Source: Pigmentiphaga litoralis (lineage in GTDB: Bacteria > Pseudomonadota > Gammaproteobacteria > Burkholderiales > Burkholderiaceae_B). Taken from it: 64,000 nucleotides of DNA. The notes under the pieces are model-generated. The model did not search any database, was not told the DNA's origin, and was given only the letters and a program-made list of their open reading frames with translations. Shown here piece after piece: positions 8,831-18,028 of this stretch. The stretch covers positions 806,001-870,000 of the forward strand of contig NZ_JACCBP010000001.1 of assembly GCF_013408655.1 (NCBI RefSeq), given 5' to 3'. The position numbers and the translations under genes are program-made. Each line of letters begins with the position of its first letter. Position 1 is the stretch's first letter.

Positions 8831-9730
8831 TCAGCCCACGAAGGATTCGAACACGATGTTGCGTAACCACTGGTTTGCCGGGTCCTTGTGGAACTTGGCG
8901 TGCCAGAACAGGTTGATGCCGATCGGGGGCAGGGGCAGCGGGTGCGGCACGTGCTTGAGCCCGAACGGTCCGGCCGACCGCAGCGCGTACCGTTCGGGCA
9001 CCGTGGCCAGCATGTTCGTGGTGCTCAGGATGTGCCCCACGGCCACGAAGTGCGGCACCGTCAGCAGCGCGCGCCGCGTGCCCTTGGATTCGATGATCTC
9101 GTCCATGCGCGCATGGCCCGTGCCCTGGGACACCACCACCACGTGGTCGGCATCAAAGAAGCGTTTGGCCGTCAGCTTCCTGCCGTCCACCTCGTGCCCC
9201 GCGCGGAACATGCACACATAGCGCTGCAGGAACAGGCGGCGCTGGAAAAAGCCGGTCTTGAGCTGGGGAATCAGCCCGACCGCCACGTCGACCTGGCCCG
9301 CCTCCATGGCGTCGGCCAGGTGATCGAGCGTGTTGCGCACCGTGCTGAGGGTGACGAAGGGCGCTTCGGTCGCCAGGCGGTCCATCAGCCTGGGCATCAG
9401 GTCGATCTCGCCCAGGTCGGTCATGCTGATCGTGAACTTGCGCGTGCTGGTGGCCGGATCGAAGGTGCTGCGCTGGTTCAGGCTGCTGTGGATGGCATTC
9501 AGGGCATAGGCGATCGGCTCGGCCAGCTGCGCGGCGTAGGGGGTGGGTTCCATGCCGCGCGCGGTACGAATGAAGAGCTCGTCGTCCAGCAGCAGGCGCA
9601 GCCGCTTGAGCGCATTGCTGACCGCCGGCTGGGTCAGGCCCAGCGACGCGGCAGCGGCCGACACGCGGCGTTCGGTGATGAGCCGCTGGAAGACCACCAG
9701 CAGATTCAGGTCGATGTCCTTCAGGTCCAT
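8831..9730 (-). CDS. nagR: NahR/NagR-like LysR activator
   Basis: A 299-residue LysR regulator closely resembling NahR/NagR, the salicylate-responsive activators of naphthalene and salicylate degradation. Resemblance is visible along the whole length: [88 protein letters not shown] and [19 protein letters not shown]. It is transcribed away from nagAa across a 162-base region holding ATTCAC repeats, the usual LysR-target arrangement. The inducer is inferred to be salicylate or a close analogue from this similarity and from the operon content. Confidence 0.88.
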   Translation of the reverse strand: MDLKDIDLNLLVVFQRLITERRVSAAAASLGLTQPAVSNALKRLRLLLDDELFIRTARGMEPTPYAAQLAEPIAYALNAIHSSLNQRSTFDPATSTRKFTISMTDLGEIDLMPRLMDRLATEAPFVTLSTVRNTLDHLADAMEAGQVDVAVGLIPQLKTGFFQRRLFLQRYVCMFRAGHEVDGRKLTAKRFFDADHVVVVSQGTGHARMDEIIESKGTRRALLTVPHFVAVGHILSTTNMLATVPERYALRSAGPFGLKHVPHPLPLPPIGINLFWHAKFHKDPANQWLRNIVFESFVG

Positions 9731-9788
9731 GGGTATTCCCGGGGTCGCCTACGGTCGTGCCTGCGTTCGCAATCACGCCCGCAGCAGT

Positions 9789-9816
9789 ATTCACAGCCGT
9801 GATTATCAAGATTCAC
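9789..9816 (+). promoter_or_regulatory. Probable NagR-type operator in the nagR-nagAa divergent region
   Basis: ATTCAC (9789-9794) with GTGAT (9799-9803) forms an imperfect palindrome, and a second ATTCAC lies at 9811-9816. An AT-rich stretch (about 9820-9840) downstream suits a promoter for nagAa. The ATTCA half-sites resemble those of NahR-controlled promoters. The position between divergent nagR and nagAa supports the call; the exact footprint is unknown. Confidence 0.55.
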
Positions 9817-9892
9817 GACATTCTATATATTAATTTTTCTTCGCTCTCTACACTGCGTCCATAAACACAACAATGCAAGCCGAGACAGCTTC

Positions 9893-10885
9893 ATGGAACT
9901 TCACGTAGAGCCCCAGGGCAGATCCCTAACGTTCGAAGCCGGCGCCAACCTGCTCGACACGCTGCGCGCCAACGACGTGCCGGTGTCGTACAGCTGCATG
10001 AGCGGCCGCTGCGGCACCTGTCGGTGCAAGGTGCTGGACGGCGACGTGCTCGAGTCCGGTCGCGAGATCACCTACACCCGGCCACGCGGCGACACCGAAG
10101 GCCGTTACGTGCTGGCCTGCATGAGCGTGCTCACCCAGTCCTGTCGGATCGAGGTGCCCGAGGCCGACGAGGTCGTGACCCATCCGGCGCGCATCCTGAA
10201 AGCCACCGTGGCGCATATCGACCCCCTGGCCCACGACATCATCGGGCTGCGTCTGAAGTCCGCCAAGCCACTCGCGTTTTCTCCCGGCCAGTACGCCACC
10301 CTGCAGTTCAGCCCCGATCACATCCGCCCCTATTCGATGGCGGGCGTGGCAGGCGATGAACTGCTTGAATTCCATGTCCGTAAGGTGCCCGACGGCCGCG
10401 TGACCGGCTATGTGCATACCGACCTGAAGGTGGGCGATACCGTGCGCGTCAGCGGCCCGCTGGGCACCGCCTACCTGCGCCGCCGCCACGAAGGCCCCAT
10501 GCTGTGCGTGGCCGGCGGCACCGGCCTGGCGCCCGTGCTGTCGATCGTGCGGGGCGCCCTGGCTGGCGGCATGACCAATCCCATTCACGTGTACTTCGGC
10601 GTACGCTCGGTACAGGACGTGTATTGCGCGGAGCGCCTGAGCGACCTGGCGGCACGCCATGCCAACCTGCGCACCCACATCGTGGTCGCCGCAGGCGCCC
10701 CGGGGGCGGGCATGCGGGGCGGCTGGGTGACCGACGCGGTCGACCAGGACTGGCAGGACCTGACCGGCTGGCGGGTGTACCTGTGCGGTGCGCCCCCCAT
10801 GGTGGAAGCCGCCGCCTTGCTCGCCGCACGCAAGGGCGCGGCGCCGGAGCATATTCACGCTGATGCGTTCTACGCGGCAGCTTAG
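9893..10885 (+). CDS. nagAa: Salicylate 5-hydroxylase ferredoxin reductase component
   Basis: A 330-residue electron-transfer subunit. An N-terminal plant-type [2Fe-2S] domain carries Cys35, Cys40, Cys43 and Cys76 ([19 protein letters not shown]). An FAD domain (RPYSMAG) and an NADH domain ([17 protein letters not shown]) follow. In the NagAa family it passes electrons from NADH to the Rieske ferredoxin NagAb and on to the NagGH oxygenase. It is first in the operon, divergent from nagR. Its final codons and stop lie in a 24-base segment that is repeated just downstream. Confidence 0.92.
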   Translation: MELHVEPQGRSLTFEAGANLLDTLRANDVPVSYSCMSGRCGTCRCKVLDGDVLESGREITYTRPRGDTEGRYVLACMSVLTQSCRIEVPEADEVVTHPARILKATVAHIDPLAHDIIGLRLKSAKPLAFSPGQYATLQFSPDHIRPYSMAGVAGDELLEFHVRKVPDGRVTGYVHTDLKVGDTVRVSGPLGTAYLRRRHEGPMLCVAGGTGLAPVLSIVRGALAGGMTNPIHVYFGVRSVQDVYCAERLSDLAARHANLRTHIVVAAGAPGAGMRGGWVTDAVDQDWQDLTGWRVYLCGAPPMVEAAALLAARKGAAPEHIHADAFYAAA

Positions 10886-10919
10886 ACACATGCATGACGC
10901 GTTCTACGCGGCAGCTTAG
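10862..10919 (+). repeat. 24-bp direct repeat at the 3' end of nagAa
   Basis: Bases 10862-10885 (last codons and stop of nagAa) are repeated at 10896-10919 with a single T/C difference, separated by 10 bases. The second copy lies in the gap before nagI. It looks like a small local duplication. Confidence 0.85.
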
Positions 10920-10940
10920 CCATTACAAGGAGACACGATC

Positions 10941-11987
10941 ATGAATGCGCAAATCCAGATCGATGACACCGCGCGCCAACGCGCCGCCTACTACGACCGC
11001 ATCTCTCAAAGCAGCCTGACGCCGCTGTGGGAAGTGCTGGGCGCCCTGGTGCCCAAGCAGCCGAATTCGCCCGCCGTGGGCGCGCTGTGGAAATACGCCG
11101 ACATCCGCGACTACGTTATGGAAGCCGGCCGCCTGATCACGGCCGAAGAAGCCGAGCGCCGCGTGCTGATCCTCGAGAACCCCGCCATGCGCGGCAACTC
11201 GTCCATCACACAGACGCTGTACGCGGGCCTGCAATTGATTCTGCCCGGCGAGATCGCACCGGCACATCGTCACACCCAGAGCGCGCTGCGCCTGGTGCTG
11301 GACGGGGAGGGCGCCTACACCGCCGTCGACGGCGAACGCACCACCATGAAACGGGGCGACTTCATCATCACGCCGGCCTGGACCTACCACGACCATGGCA
11401 ACCTGGGCGACACCCCGGTGGTGTGGCTCGATGGTCTCGACATCCCGCTGCTGCGTTTCTTTGACGCCGGCTTTGCCGAGCACGGCCATACCGTGGCGCA
11501 GTCCGAACTGCGGCCCGAAGGCGACGCCCTGGCGCGCTATGGCAACAACATGCTGCCCATGGATTTTCAGCAGACGTCCGCCCAGCCCACCAAGGTGTTC
11601 GTCTATCCCTTTGCCCGTACCCGCGAATCGCTGCTGTCGATTGCGCGCACGGCGGCCGATCCGCACATGGGCCACAAGCTGCGTTTCGTGAACCCGGCCA
11701 CGGGTGCCTCGCCCATGCCGACCATGGGCGCCTTCGCCCAGCACCTGCCTGCCGGTTTCGAGACGCAGTCTTACCGGTCCACCGACGGCACGGTGTACGC
11801 CTGCCTGGAAGGTGAAGGCGTCGCCGAGATCAATGGCGAAGCGTTCCCCTTCCAGCCCAACGACGTTTTTGTGGTTCCGTCCTGGCACACCCTGCGTCTG
11901 CAGGCGCGCAAGGACACGATCCTTTTCAGCTATTCCGATCGCCCGGCCCAGCAGTCCCTTGGCCTGTGGCGCGAACAGAAGTTGTGA
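10941..11987 (+). CDS. nagI: Gentisate 1,2-dioxygenase
   Basis: A 348-residue bicupin dioxygenase that opens the gentisate ring with O2 to give maleylpyruvate, using Fe(II). The first cupin shows the metal site PAHRHTQSALRLVLDGEGAYT (His109, His111) with a further His pair in TYHDHG (about residues 150-152). A second cupin-like domain lies near residues 260-320 (QSYRSTDGTVYACLEGEGVAE). Length and sequence fit NagI/GtdA. A strong ribosome-binding site (AAGGAG) precedes the ATG. It sits between the reductase and hydrolase genes of the same operon. Confidence 0.93.
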   Translation: MNAQIQIDDTARQRAAYYDRISQSSLTPLWEVLGALVPKQPNSPAVGALWKYADIRDYVMEAGRLITAEEAERRVLILENPAMRGNSSITQTLYAGLQLILPGEIAPAHRHTQSALRLVLDGEGAYTAVDGERTTMKRGDFIITPAWTYHDHGNLGDTPVVWLDGLDIPLLRFFDAGFAEHGHTVAQSELRPEGDALARYGNNMLPMDFQQTSAQPTKVFVYPFARTRESLLSIARTAADPHMGHKLRFVNPATGASPMPTMGAFAQHLPAGFETQSYRSTDGTVYACLEGEGVAEINGEAFPFQPNDVFVVPSWHTLRLQARKDTILFSYSDRPAQQSLGLWREQKL

Positions 11988-12051
11988 TCCAGGCCGCGCG
12001 GCATCCATCCCGCGGCCATCGACATTCATTTGATTCGACCAAGGAGTCTTC

Positions 12052-12750
12052 ATGACCTACGCCATTGCCCAACCGGCACAAGTTGCGCTCGACATCGTCG
12101 GCACCGACGATCAGTTTCCCGTCAACCGCGTGTTCTGTGTCGGCCGCAACTATGCCGCGCATGCCCGCGAAATGGGCCGGGATCCGGATCGTGAGAAGCC
12201 TTTCTTTTTCATGAAGCCGGCCAACGCCGTCGTGCAGGCGGGCGAGACCGAGATCACCATTCCCTATCCGCCCCAGACCAGCAACTTCCATCATGAAATC
12301 GAACTGGTGGCGGTGATCGGCACGGGCGGCAAGGACATCGCCATCGACCAGGCGCTTGAACACGTCTACGGCTACGCCGTGGGCCTGGACATGACGCGCC
12401 GCGACCTGCAGCTGGATGCGCGCGACAAGGGCCGCCCCTGGGAATTCGGCAAGTCGTTTTCCAAGTCGGCGCCGATCGGCCCCATTTCGCGAGTCAGCGA
12501 CATCGGCCATCCGGACAAAGCCGCGATTGCGGTCACGGTGGACGGCCAGACCAAGCAGAGTTCCGACATCGACATGCTGATCTGGTCGGTAGCTGAATCG
12601 ATCGCCTACCTGTCGCAGTACGAGACGCTGGAACCCGGTGACGTGATCATGACCGGCACGCCCGAAGGTGTTGGCGCAGTCAAGCCAGGTCAGGTCATGC
12701 ACGGCACGATCGAAGGCCTGACGCCCATTACCGTGCGCGTCGCAGGCTGA
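12052..12750 (+). CDS. nagK: Fumarylpyruvate hydrolase
   Basis: A 232-residue member of the fumarylacetoacetate hydrolase fold, matching NagK, which splits fumarylpyruvate into fumarate and pyruvate, the last step of gentisate catabolism. Hallmarks are FCVGRNYAAHAREMG, PFFFMKPANAVV, the metal-binding FHHEIELVAVIG, YAVGLDMTRRDLQ and TGTPEGVGAVKPG. An AAGGAG ribosome-binding site lies upstream. The neighbouring gentisate dioxygenase and the downstream isomerase-like GST gene supply its substrate. Confidence 0.93.
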   Translation: MTYAIAQPAQVALDIVGTDDQFPVNRVFCVGRNYAAHAREMGRDPDREKPFFFMKPANAVVQAGETEITIPYPPQTSNFHHEIELVAVIGTGGKDIAIDQALEHVYGYAVGLDMTRRDLQLDARDKGRPWEFGKSFSKSAPIGPISRVSDIGHPDKAAIAVTVDGQTKQSSDIDMLIWSVAESIAYLSQYETLEPGDVIMTGTPEGVGAVKPGQVMHGTIEGLTPITVRVAG

Positions 12751-12778
12751 TTCCGTCACACCAATGGAGGAGACCGCC

Positions 12779-14050
12779 ATGGAAACGACCGCAGCGAACG
12801 CGCCGGTATTCCCGAACGACCCCGCCTGGCAGGGCGAGGGATCAAGCCGTATTCCGTTCTGGGCCTACACCGACGAGGCGCTCTACAAGAAAGAACTGGA
12901 ACGTTTTTTTTACGGCAAGCACTGGTGCTATGTCGGCCTGGAAGCCGAGATCCCGAACCCGGGCGACTTCAAGCGCACGGTAGTGGGCGAACGTTCGGTA
13001 TTGATGACGCGCGACCAGGAAGGCGGCATCAACGTGGTCGAGAACGTGTGCGCGCACCGCGGCATGCAATTCTGCCGCGAACGCAACGGCAACAAGAAAG
13101 ACCTGGTCTGTCCCTACCACCAATGGAACTATTCCCTGAAGGGTGACCTGCAGGGCGTGCCGTTCCGGCGCGGGGTCAAGCAGGACGGCAAGGTCAACGG
13201 CGGCATGCCGAAAGACTTCAAGACCGAAGACAACGGATTGAACAAGCTCAAGGTTGCGACGCGCGGCGGTGTGGTCTTTGCGTCGTTCGACCACGACATC
13301 GAAAGCCTCGAAGACTTTCTGGGGCCCGATATCCTGCGTTACTTCGACCGCCTGTTCAACGGCCGCAAGCTGACGATTCTTGGCTACAACCGCCAGCGCA
13401 TTCCGGGCAACTGGAAGCTGATGCAGGAAAACATCAAGGACCCGTACCACCCGGGCCTGCTGCATACCTGGTTCATCACCTATGGGCTCTGGCGCGCCGA
13501 CAACAAGTCGGAACTGAAGATGGACAGCCACCATCGTCACGCGGCCATGATTTCGACGCGCGGCAACAGCGGCGCCAAGAACGAAGTCACCAGCGGGGTC
13601 ACCAGCTTCAAGGAAAGCATGGAGATCAACGACAAGCGCCTGCTGGACATCGTGCAGGAAGACTGGTGGAAAGGTCCCACGGCCGTGATGATGACCGTGT
13701 TCCCGAGCGTCATCTTCCAGCAGCAGGTCAACAGCGTGTCGACCCGGCATATCCAGCCGAGCGGCACCGGGGCGTTCGATTTCGTCTGGACCCACTTCGG
13801 ATTTGAAGACGACACGCCCGAGATGACGCAGCGCCGCCTGATCCAGTCCAACCTGTTCGGCCCGGCGGGCTTCGTGTCGGCGGACGATGGCGAGGTGATC
13901 GAGTTTTCGCAAAGCGGTTTCGAGCAGAAGCCCTATCACCGCGCGCTGGCCGAACTGGGCGGCACCGAGGTCGGCAACACCGATCACATGGTGACTGAAA
14001 CGCTGATCCGCGGCATGTATGGCTACTGGCGCGATGTGATGGAGGTATGA
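12779..14050 (+). CDS. nagG: Salicylate 5-hydroxylase, large (oxygenase alpha) subunit
   Basis: A 423-residue Rieske oxygenase alpha subunit, strongly similar to NagG. The Rieske centre uses Cys91, His93, Cys111 and His114 (CAHR, CPYHQW). The mononuclear iron ligands lie in NIKDPYHPGLLHTW (His224, His229). With NagH, NagAa and NagAb it hydroxylates salicylate at C5 to gentisate. Start 12779 was preferred over an in-frame ATG at 12764 because GGAGG at 12766-12770 is correctly spaced for the later codon and would lie inside the gene with the earlier one. Its stop overlaps the nagH start. Confidence 0.93.
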   Translation: METTAANAPVFPNDPAWQGEGSSRIPFWAYTDEALYKKELERFFYGKHWCYVGLEAEIPNPGDFKRTVVGERSVLMTRDQEGGINVVENVCAHRGMQFCRERNGNKKDLVCPYHQWNYSLKGDLQGVPFRRGVKQDGKVNGGMPKDFKTEDNGLNKLKVATRGGVVFASFDHDIESLEDFLGPDILRYFDRLFNGRKLTILGYNRQRIPGNWKLMQENIKDPYHPGLLHTWFITYGLWRADNKSELKMDSHHRHAAMISTRGNSGAKNEVTSGVTSFKESMEINDKRLLDIVQEDWWKGPTAVMMTVFPSVIFQQQVNSVSTRHIQPSGTGAFDFVWTHFGFEDDTPEMTQRRLIQSNLFGPAGFVSADDGEVIEFSQSGFEQKPYHRALAELGGTEVGNTDHMVTETLIRGMYGYWRDVMEV

Positions 14051-14526
14051 CGATGGACCCGATGCACACCTTCCTTGCCGTGCAGGATATCTACACGGAT
14101 TACACCGCCGCCGTCGACAACAACGATTGGGACGCATGGGCCGACCTGTTCCTGGAGACCTGCGAATACAAGGTCCAGCCGCGGGAAAACTTTGAACGCG
14201 GCTTTCCGCTCGCGACCATGTGGTTCCTGAGCCGCGGCATGCTGCGCGATCGTGGATACGGCATCAAGGAGACGCTGTTCCACGACCCGTACTACCAGCG
14301 GCATATCGTGTCGGCGCCGCGCATTTTGAGCGCCGAAGACGGCGTGATCGTGAGCGAAGCCAACTACGCCGTGTTTCGCACCAAGCTCGATGGCGAGTCG
14401 ACCGTCTTCAATGTCGGCCGCTATCTGGACCGCCTGCGCACGACCGAAGACGGTCTGCGTTTCGAACAACGCTTTTGCATCTACGACTCGGAAATGATTC
14501 CGAACTCAATGATCTATCCCATCTGA
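14047..14526 (+). CDS. nagH: Salicylate 5-hydroxylase, small (beta) subunit
   Basis: A 159-residue beta subunit of an aromatic-ring-hydroxylating oxygenase (NTF2-like, SnoaL-type fold) that stabilises the alpha3beta3 complex and has no cofactor. Seen features are [20 protein letters not shown] near the N-terminus and the late [20 protein letters not shown]. The start overlaps the nagG stop (ATGA), so expression is coupled. A second ATG six bases in is an alternative start. Function follows from pairing with nagG. Confidence 0.9.
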   Translation: MTMDPMHTFLAVQDIYTDYTAAVDNNDWDAWADLFLETCEYKVQPRENFERGFPLATMWFLSRGMLRDRGYGIKETLFHDPYYQRHIVSAPRILSAEDGVIVSEANYAVFRTKLDGESTVFNVGRYLDRLRTTEDGLRFEQRFCIYDSEMIPNSMIYPI

Positions 14527-14536
14527 GGACGCTCCC

Positions 14537-14848
14537 ATGACGCAATGGCTGGATGTCGCGGCACGCGACGACATACCCGACGACGATGTGATCGGCGTGG
14601 ATCTGGGCGGCAAGAGCCTGGCGCTGTACGGGGTCGAAGGCGAGGTCTACGCCACCGACAACATCTGTACGCACGGCCACGCACGCCTGTGCGATGGCTT
14701 CCTGGAAGGCCACGAGATCGAATGCCCGCTGCACCAGGGCCGCTTCGACATCCGTAGCGGCAAGGCCATGTGCGCGCCGCTGACGGAAGACGTCAGGACC
14801 TATCCGATCAAGGTCGAAGACGGCAGGGTGCTCGTCGAGCTGCCCTGA
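14537..14848 (+). CDS. nagAb: Rieske-type ferredoxin of salicylate 5-hydroxylase
   Basis: A 103-residue soluble Rieske ferredoxin that shuttles electrons from NagAa to NagGH. The cluster ligands are in [11 protein letters not shown] and [13 protein letters not shown], the standard CxH and CxxH pairs. It begins 10 bases after nagH and closes the catabolic part of the operon. A compact hairpin follows before the transporter genes. Confidence 0.92.
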   Translation: MTQWLDVAARDDIPDDDVIGVDLGGKSLALYGVEGEVYATDNICTHGHARLCDGFLEGHEIECPLHQGRFDIRSGKAMCAPLTEDVRTYPIKVEDGRVLVELP

Positions 14849-14854
14849 CCCACC

Positions 14855-14872
14855 GCGCGCCGTCTGGCGCGC
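14855..14872 (+). repeat. 7-bp perfect hairpin between nagAb and the ABC binding-protein gene
   Basis: GCGCGCC and GGCGCGC flank a GTCT loop directly after the nagAb stop. No T run follows, so it is more likely a transcript-stability or attenuation hairpin than a full terminator. It could set a higher level for the enzymes or for the binding protein. Confidence 0.45.
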
Positions 14873-14909
14873 GTTGACAACAATCACAACTCAGGTACGG
14901 AGACTAGGC

Positions 14910-16082
14910 ATGAACACCATGCAAGGGGTACTGCTGTCCGCAGCATTTACAACATTGGCCGCCACGGGCGCCGCGCAGGCACAGGTCAAGGTCGGTTTTT
15001 CGGCGCCATTGACCGGTGGCCAGGCCGCGGTCGGCCAGGATCAGATCGACGGCTTCACGCTCGCGGTCGAGCAGCTGGGCGGCAAGTTTGGCGGCAAGAC
15101 CGTCACGGTCTTCAAGGAAGATGACCAGCTCAAGCCCGAGATCGGCAACCAGATCGTCCGCAAGTTCATCGAGAAGGATCGGGTGGATGCGATCGTGGGC
15201 CTGGGCTTTTCCAACGTCATGATGGCCGGCCTGAAGCAGATCGTGGATTCCGGCACGGTGGCCATCGCCACCAATGCCGGCCCGTCGCCCGTCGCCGGAC
15301 CGGCCTGCGCGCCCAACGTGTTTTCGACCGCGTGGCAAAACGACGGCGCGGCCGAAGCCATGGGCAAGTATGTGCAGGACAAGGGCTACAAGCGGGTCTA
15401 CCTGATGGCGCCCAACTACCAGGCCGGCAAGGACATGCTGCAAGGCTTCAAGCGCTTCTTCAAGGGCGAGATCGTTGACGAGGTCTACACGCAGGTGGGG
15501 CAGACCGACTACTCGGCCGAAATTTCCCAGCTGCAAGCCGCCAGGCCCGACGCCGTTTTTGTGTTCTATCCGGGCGGCATGGGCGTGAACTACGTCAAGC
15601 AGGTCAGCCAGGTCGGCCTGATGGCCAAGACGCCGCTGTTCTCGGTGTTCACGATCGACGGCACGACCTTGCCTTCGCAGCGCGACGCGGCGGTCGGCAG
15701 CATCTACACCGCGATGTGGGACGCCGCCCTGGCCACGCCCGAAAACAAGCGTTTCGTGGATGCCTTCCAGGCCCGCTACAAGCGCGTGCCCAGCGAATAC
15801 GCCGCCACGGCCTACGACGCGGCCCAGCTGCTCAATGTGGCTGTCGCCAAGGCGGGCGGCAACACGTCCGACAAGAAAGCCTTTGCGGCCGCGGTCAAGG
15901 CGGCCGGGTCGGAATTCAAGTCGGTGCGCGGCCCGTTCAGCTTCAACACGAACAACCTGCCGGTGCAGAACTACTACGCCTTTGAAGTGGGCAAGGGCAG
16001 CCCGCAGCCCGTGGTCAAGGAACTGGGCGTGACCCTGGCGAACCACAAGGACGCCTACTACGCCAAGTGCGCCGCGCGCTAG
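14910..16082 (+). CDS. Branched-chain-type ABC transporter substrate-binding protein
   Basis: A 390-residue periplasmic binding protein of the LivJ/LivK (Peripla_BP_6) family. A signal peptide ends at ...GAAQAQ, followed by KVGFSAPLTGGQAAVGQDQ. Start 14910 has a GGAG about 8 bases upstream. In catabolic clusters such proteins usually capture aromatic acids rather than amino acids. The genes for its permeases and ATPases follow at once, and the location inside the salicylate/gentisate block suggests uptake of salicylate, gentisate or a related acid. It is clearly paralogous to the binding protein at 22133. Confidence 0.88.
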   Translation: MNTMQGVLLSAAFTTLAATGAAQAQVKVGFSAPLTGGQAAVGQDQIDGFTLAVEQLGGKFGGKTVTVFKEDDQLKPEIGNQIVRKFIEKDRVDAIVGLGFSNVMMAGLKQIVDSGTVAIATNAGPSPVAGPACAPNVFSTAWQNDGAAEAMGKYVQDKGYKRVYLMAPNYQAGKDMLQGFKRFFKGEIVDEVYTQVGQTDYSAEISQLQAARPDAVFVFYPGGMGVNYVKQVSQVGLMAKTPLFSVFTIDGTTLPSQRDAAVGSIYTAMWDAALATPENKRFVDAFQARYKRVPSEYAATAYDAAQLLNVAVAKAGGNTSDKKAFAAAVKAAGSEFKSVRGPFSFNTNNLPVQNYYAFEVGKGSPQPVVKELGVTLANHKDAYYAKCAAR

Positions 16083-16091
16083 GACACGGCC

Positions 16092-17012
16092 ATGACCCTC
16101 AACCTGTTGCTGACGCAATTGCTGAACGGGCTGCAGTACGGCGTCCTGCTGTTCCTGCTCGCGGCCGGCCTGACGCTGGTGTTCGGGATCATGAGCTTCG
16201 TGAACCTGGCGCATGGCTCGCTCTACATGATGGGCGCCTACTTTGCGGCCAGCGCCTATAACTTCACGCAGTCCTTCACGATGGCCGTGGTCGCGGCGAT
16301 CGCGGGCTGTGTGGCGCTGGGCATGATCCTGGAGCGGGTGGCGGTGTCGCGGCTCTATCACCGCGATCACCTGGACCATGTGCTTGTCACCTTCGGCATG
16401 GTGCTGTTCTTCAACGAGATCGTGCGGCTGATCTGGGGATCGCAGCCGTACTTCCTGCCGGTGCCGGGCTGGCTCGACAGCACGGTCGACCTGATGGGCA
16501 TCACCTATCCGGCCTACCGGTTCGCGATCATCGCGGTCGGCCTGCTGGTGGCGGTCGGGGCGCATGCGCTGATGCACCGGACGCGGCTGGGCATGCTGAT
16601 CCGCGCCGGGTCGCTCAATCCGCAGATGGTGGGCGCGCTCGGGGTCAACATCAAGCTGCTCAACGCCATCCTGTTCGCATTGGGCGCGGCGCTGGCCGGG
16701 CTGGCGGGTGTCATGGCCGGACCCTTGCTGTCCGTGCAGTCAGGCATGGGGGAACCCGTGCTGATCACGACCCTGGTCGTGATCGTGATCGGCGGCATCG
16801 GGTCGGTCAGCGGCGCGTTCTATGCCGCCCTGGTGGTCGGCGTGGCCGACACCCTGGGCCGGGTCTTCCTGCCTCTGATGATGCGGGAGATGATGGCGCG
16901 CGACATTGCCAACGCCGCCGGCCCCGCGCTGGCGTCCATGCTGATCTATGTGCTCATGGCCGTGGTGCTGGCCGTGCGTCCGCAGGGTCTCTTTCCAGTG
17001 GGGAAAAAATGA
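16092..17012 (+). CDS. Branched-chain-type ABC permease (LivH-like)
   Basis: A 306-residue inner-membrane permease of the LivH family. It begins LLLTQLLNGLQYGVLLFLLA, continues with the typical GLTLVFGIMSFVNLAHGS segment, and contains the coupling-loop region GALGVNIKLLNAILFALGAALAGLAG, which contacts the ATPase. It starts 9 bases after the binding-protein stop and overlaps the next permease by four bases. Together with the next three genes it forms a complete importer. Confidence 0.92.
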   Translation: MTLNLLLTQLLNGLQYGVLLFLLAAGLTLVFGIMSFVNLAHGSLYMMGAYFAASAYNFTQSFTMAVVAAIAGCVALGMILERVAVSRLYHRDHLDHVLVTFGMVLFFNEIVRLIWGSQPYFLPVPGWLDSTVDLMGITYPAYRFAIIAVGLLVAVGAHALMHRTRLGMLIRAGSLNPQMVGALGVNIKLLNAILFALGAALAGLAGVMAGPLLSVQSGMGEPVLITTLVVIVIGGIGSVSGAFYAALVVGVADTLGRVFLPLMMREMMARDIANAAGPALASMLIYVLMAVVLAVRPQGLFPVGKK

Positions 17013-18028
17013 TGGCTACCTCGTCGTCGGGCTGGCGTCTGCCGGTCGTCGTGCCGCTGTTGGTCTTTGCCTTGCTGCTGGCGGTGCCGGTGGCGTCGTG
17101 GGCCACGGGCGAAGTGTTCTGGGTCGCGTTCTTCGCCCGCATCGTGATCTATGCGATCGCGGCCACCGCGCTCAACCTGGCGCTGGGTTATGGCGGTCTG
17201 GTCAGCCTGGGGCATGCGCTGTTCCTTGGCGTGGGCGCGTATAGCGTCGCGATCCCTGCCTTTCATGGCATCGACAACGGATGGGTGCATCTGGCGCTGT
17301 GTATCGGCTGTTGCGCGGTGCTGGGCCTGGTCACGGGTGCGATCAGCCTGCGCACGTCGGGCATCGCCTTCATCATGATCACGTTGGCCTTTGCACAGAT
17401 GGGCTATTTCCTGTTCGTCAGCCTGAAGCAATACGGTGGTGATGACGGCACCAGCATCGTGGCGACCAGCCGCCTGCTCGGGCTGGATCTGGGCGGCGTC
17501 TACACCGTGTACCTGGTGTCGCTGGCCGTGCTGATCGGACTGACCTGGTGGATGGCGCGTTTGCGTGTCGCGCCCTTTGGCATGGTGCTGCGCGGCGGAC
17601 GGCAGAATTTTCGCCGGGTCAACGCGTTGGGCGTACCCGCGCGCAACTACCAGCTGACGGCGTATGTGCTGTCGGCGGTGTTGTGCGGCATCGCCGGCAT
17701 GCTGCTGGCCAACCTGAACGCCTTTGCGTCGCCCAGCACCCTGTCGTGGGTCGTGTCGGGTGACCTGATCGTGATGGTGGTGCTGGGCGGCATGGGCTCG
17801 GTCTTTGGCCCCTTGCTGGGCGCGCTGGCCTTTATCGGCATGGAAGAGATCCTGAAGATGGTGACCGAATACTGGATGGCGATCTTTGGTCCGATTATCG
17901 TACTTGTCGGTCTGTTAGGCCGCGCGGGCATCCAGGGGTTTCTGGTGTCATTGAGCGAGCGGCGGTCACGCCAGGTGGCGTCCAAGGCGTCGCCTGCCGG
18001 CTCACTGCCGGCGGAGGTGTCGCCATGA
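17009..18028 (+). CDS. Branched-chain-type ABC permease (LivM-like)
   Basis: A 339-residue second permease subunit of the LivM family. Characteristic parts are ALNLALGYGGLVSLGHALFLGVGAY, ITLAFAQMGYFLF and the GMLLANLNAFASPSTL...VLGGMGSVFGPLLGA segment near residues 230-275. A hydrophilic C-terminal tail of about 35 residues follows the last membrane span. Its start overlaps the upstream permease stop (ATGA), and its end overlaps the ATPase start by four bases. Confidence 0.92.
   Translation: MMATSSSGWRLPVVVPLLVFALLLAVPVASWATGEVFWVAFFARIVIYAIAATALNLALGYGGLVSLGHALFLGVGAYSVAIPAFHGIDNGWVHLALCIGCCAVLGLVTGAISLRTSGIAFIMITLAFAQMGYFLFVSLKQYGGDDGTSIVATSRLLGLDLGGVYTVYLVSLAVLIGLTWWMARLRVAPFGMVLRGGRQNFRRVNALGVPARNYQLTAYVLSAVLCGIAGMLLANLNAFASPSTLSWVVSGDLIVMVVLGGMGSVFGPLLGALAFIGMEEILKMVTEYWMAIFGPIIVLVGLLGRAGIQGFLVSLSERRSRQVASKASPAGSLPAEVSP

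Noticed and set aside
14904..16577. 557-codon open frame on the minus strand opposite the ABC binding-protein gene
   Set aside because: Composition is Arg/His/Gln-rich and it spans two real plus-strand genes; no motif or ribosome-binding site.
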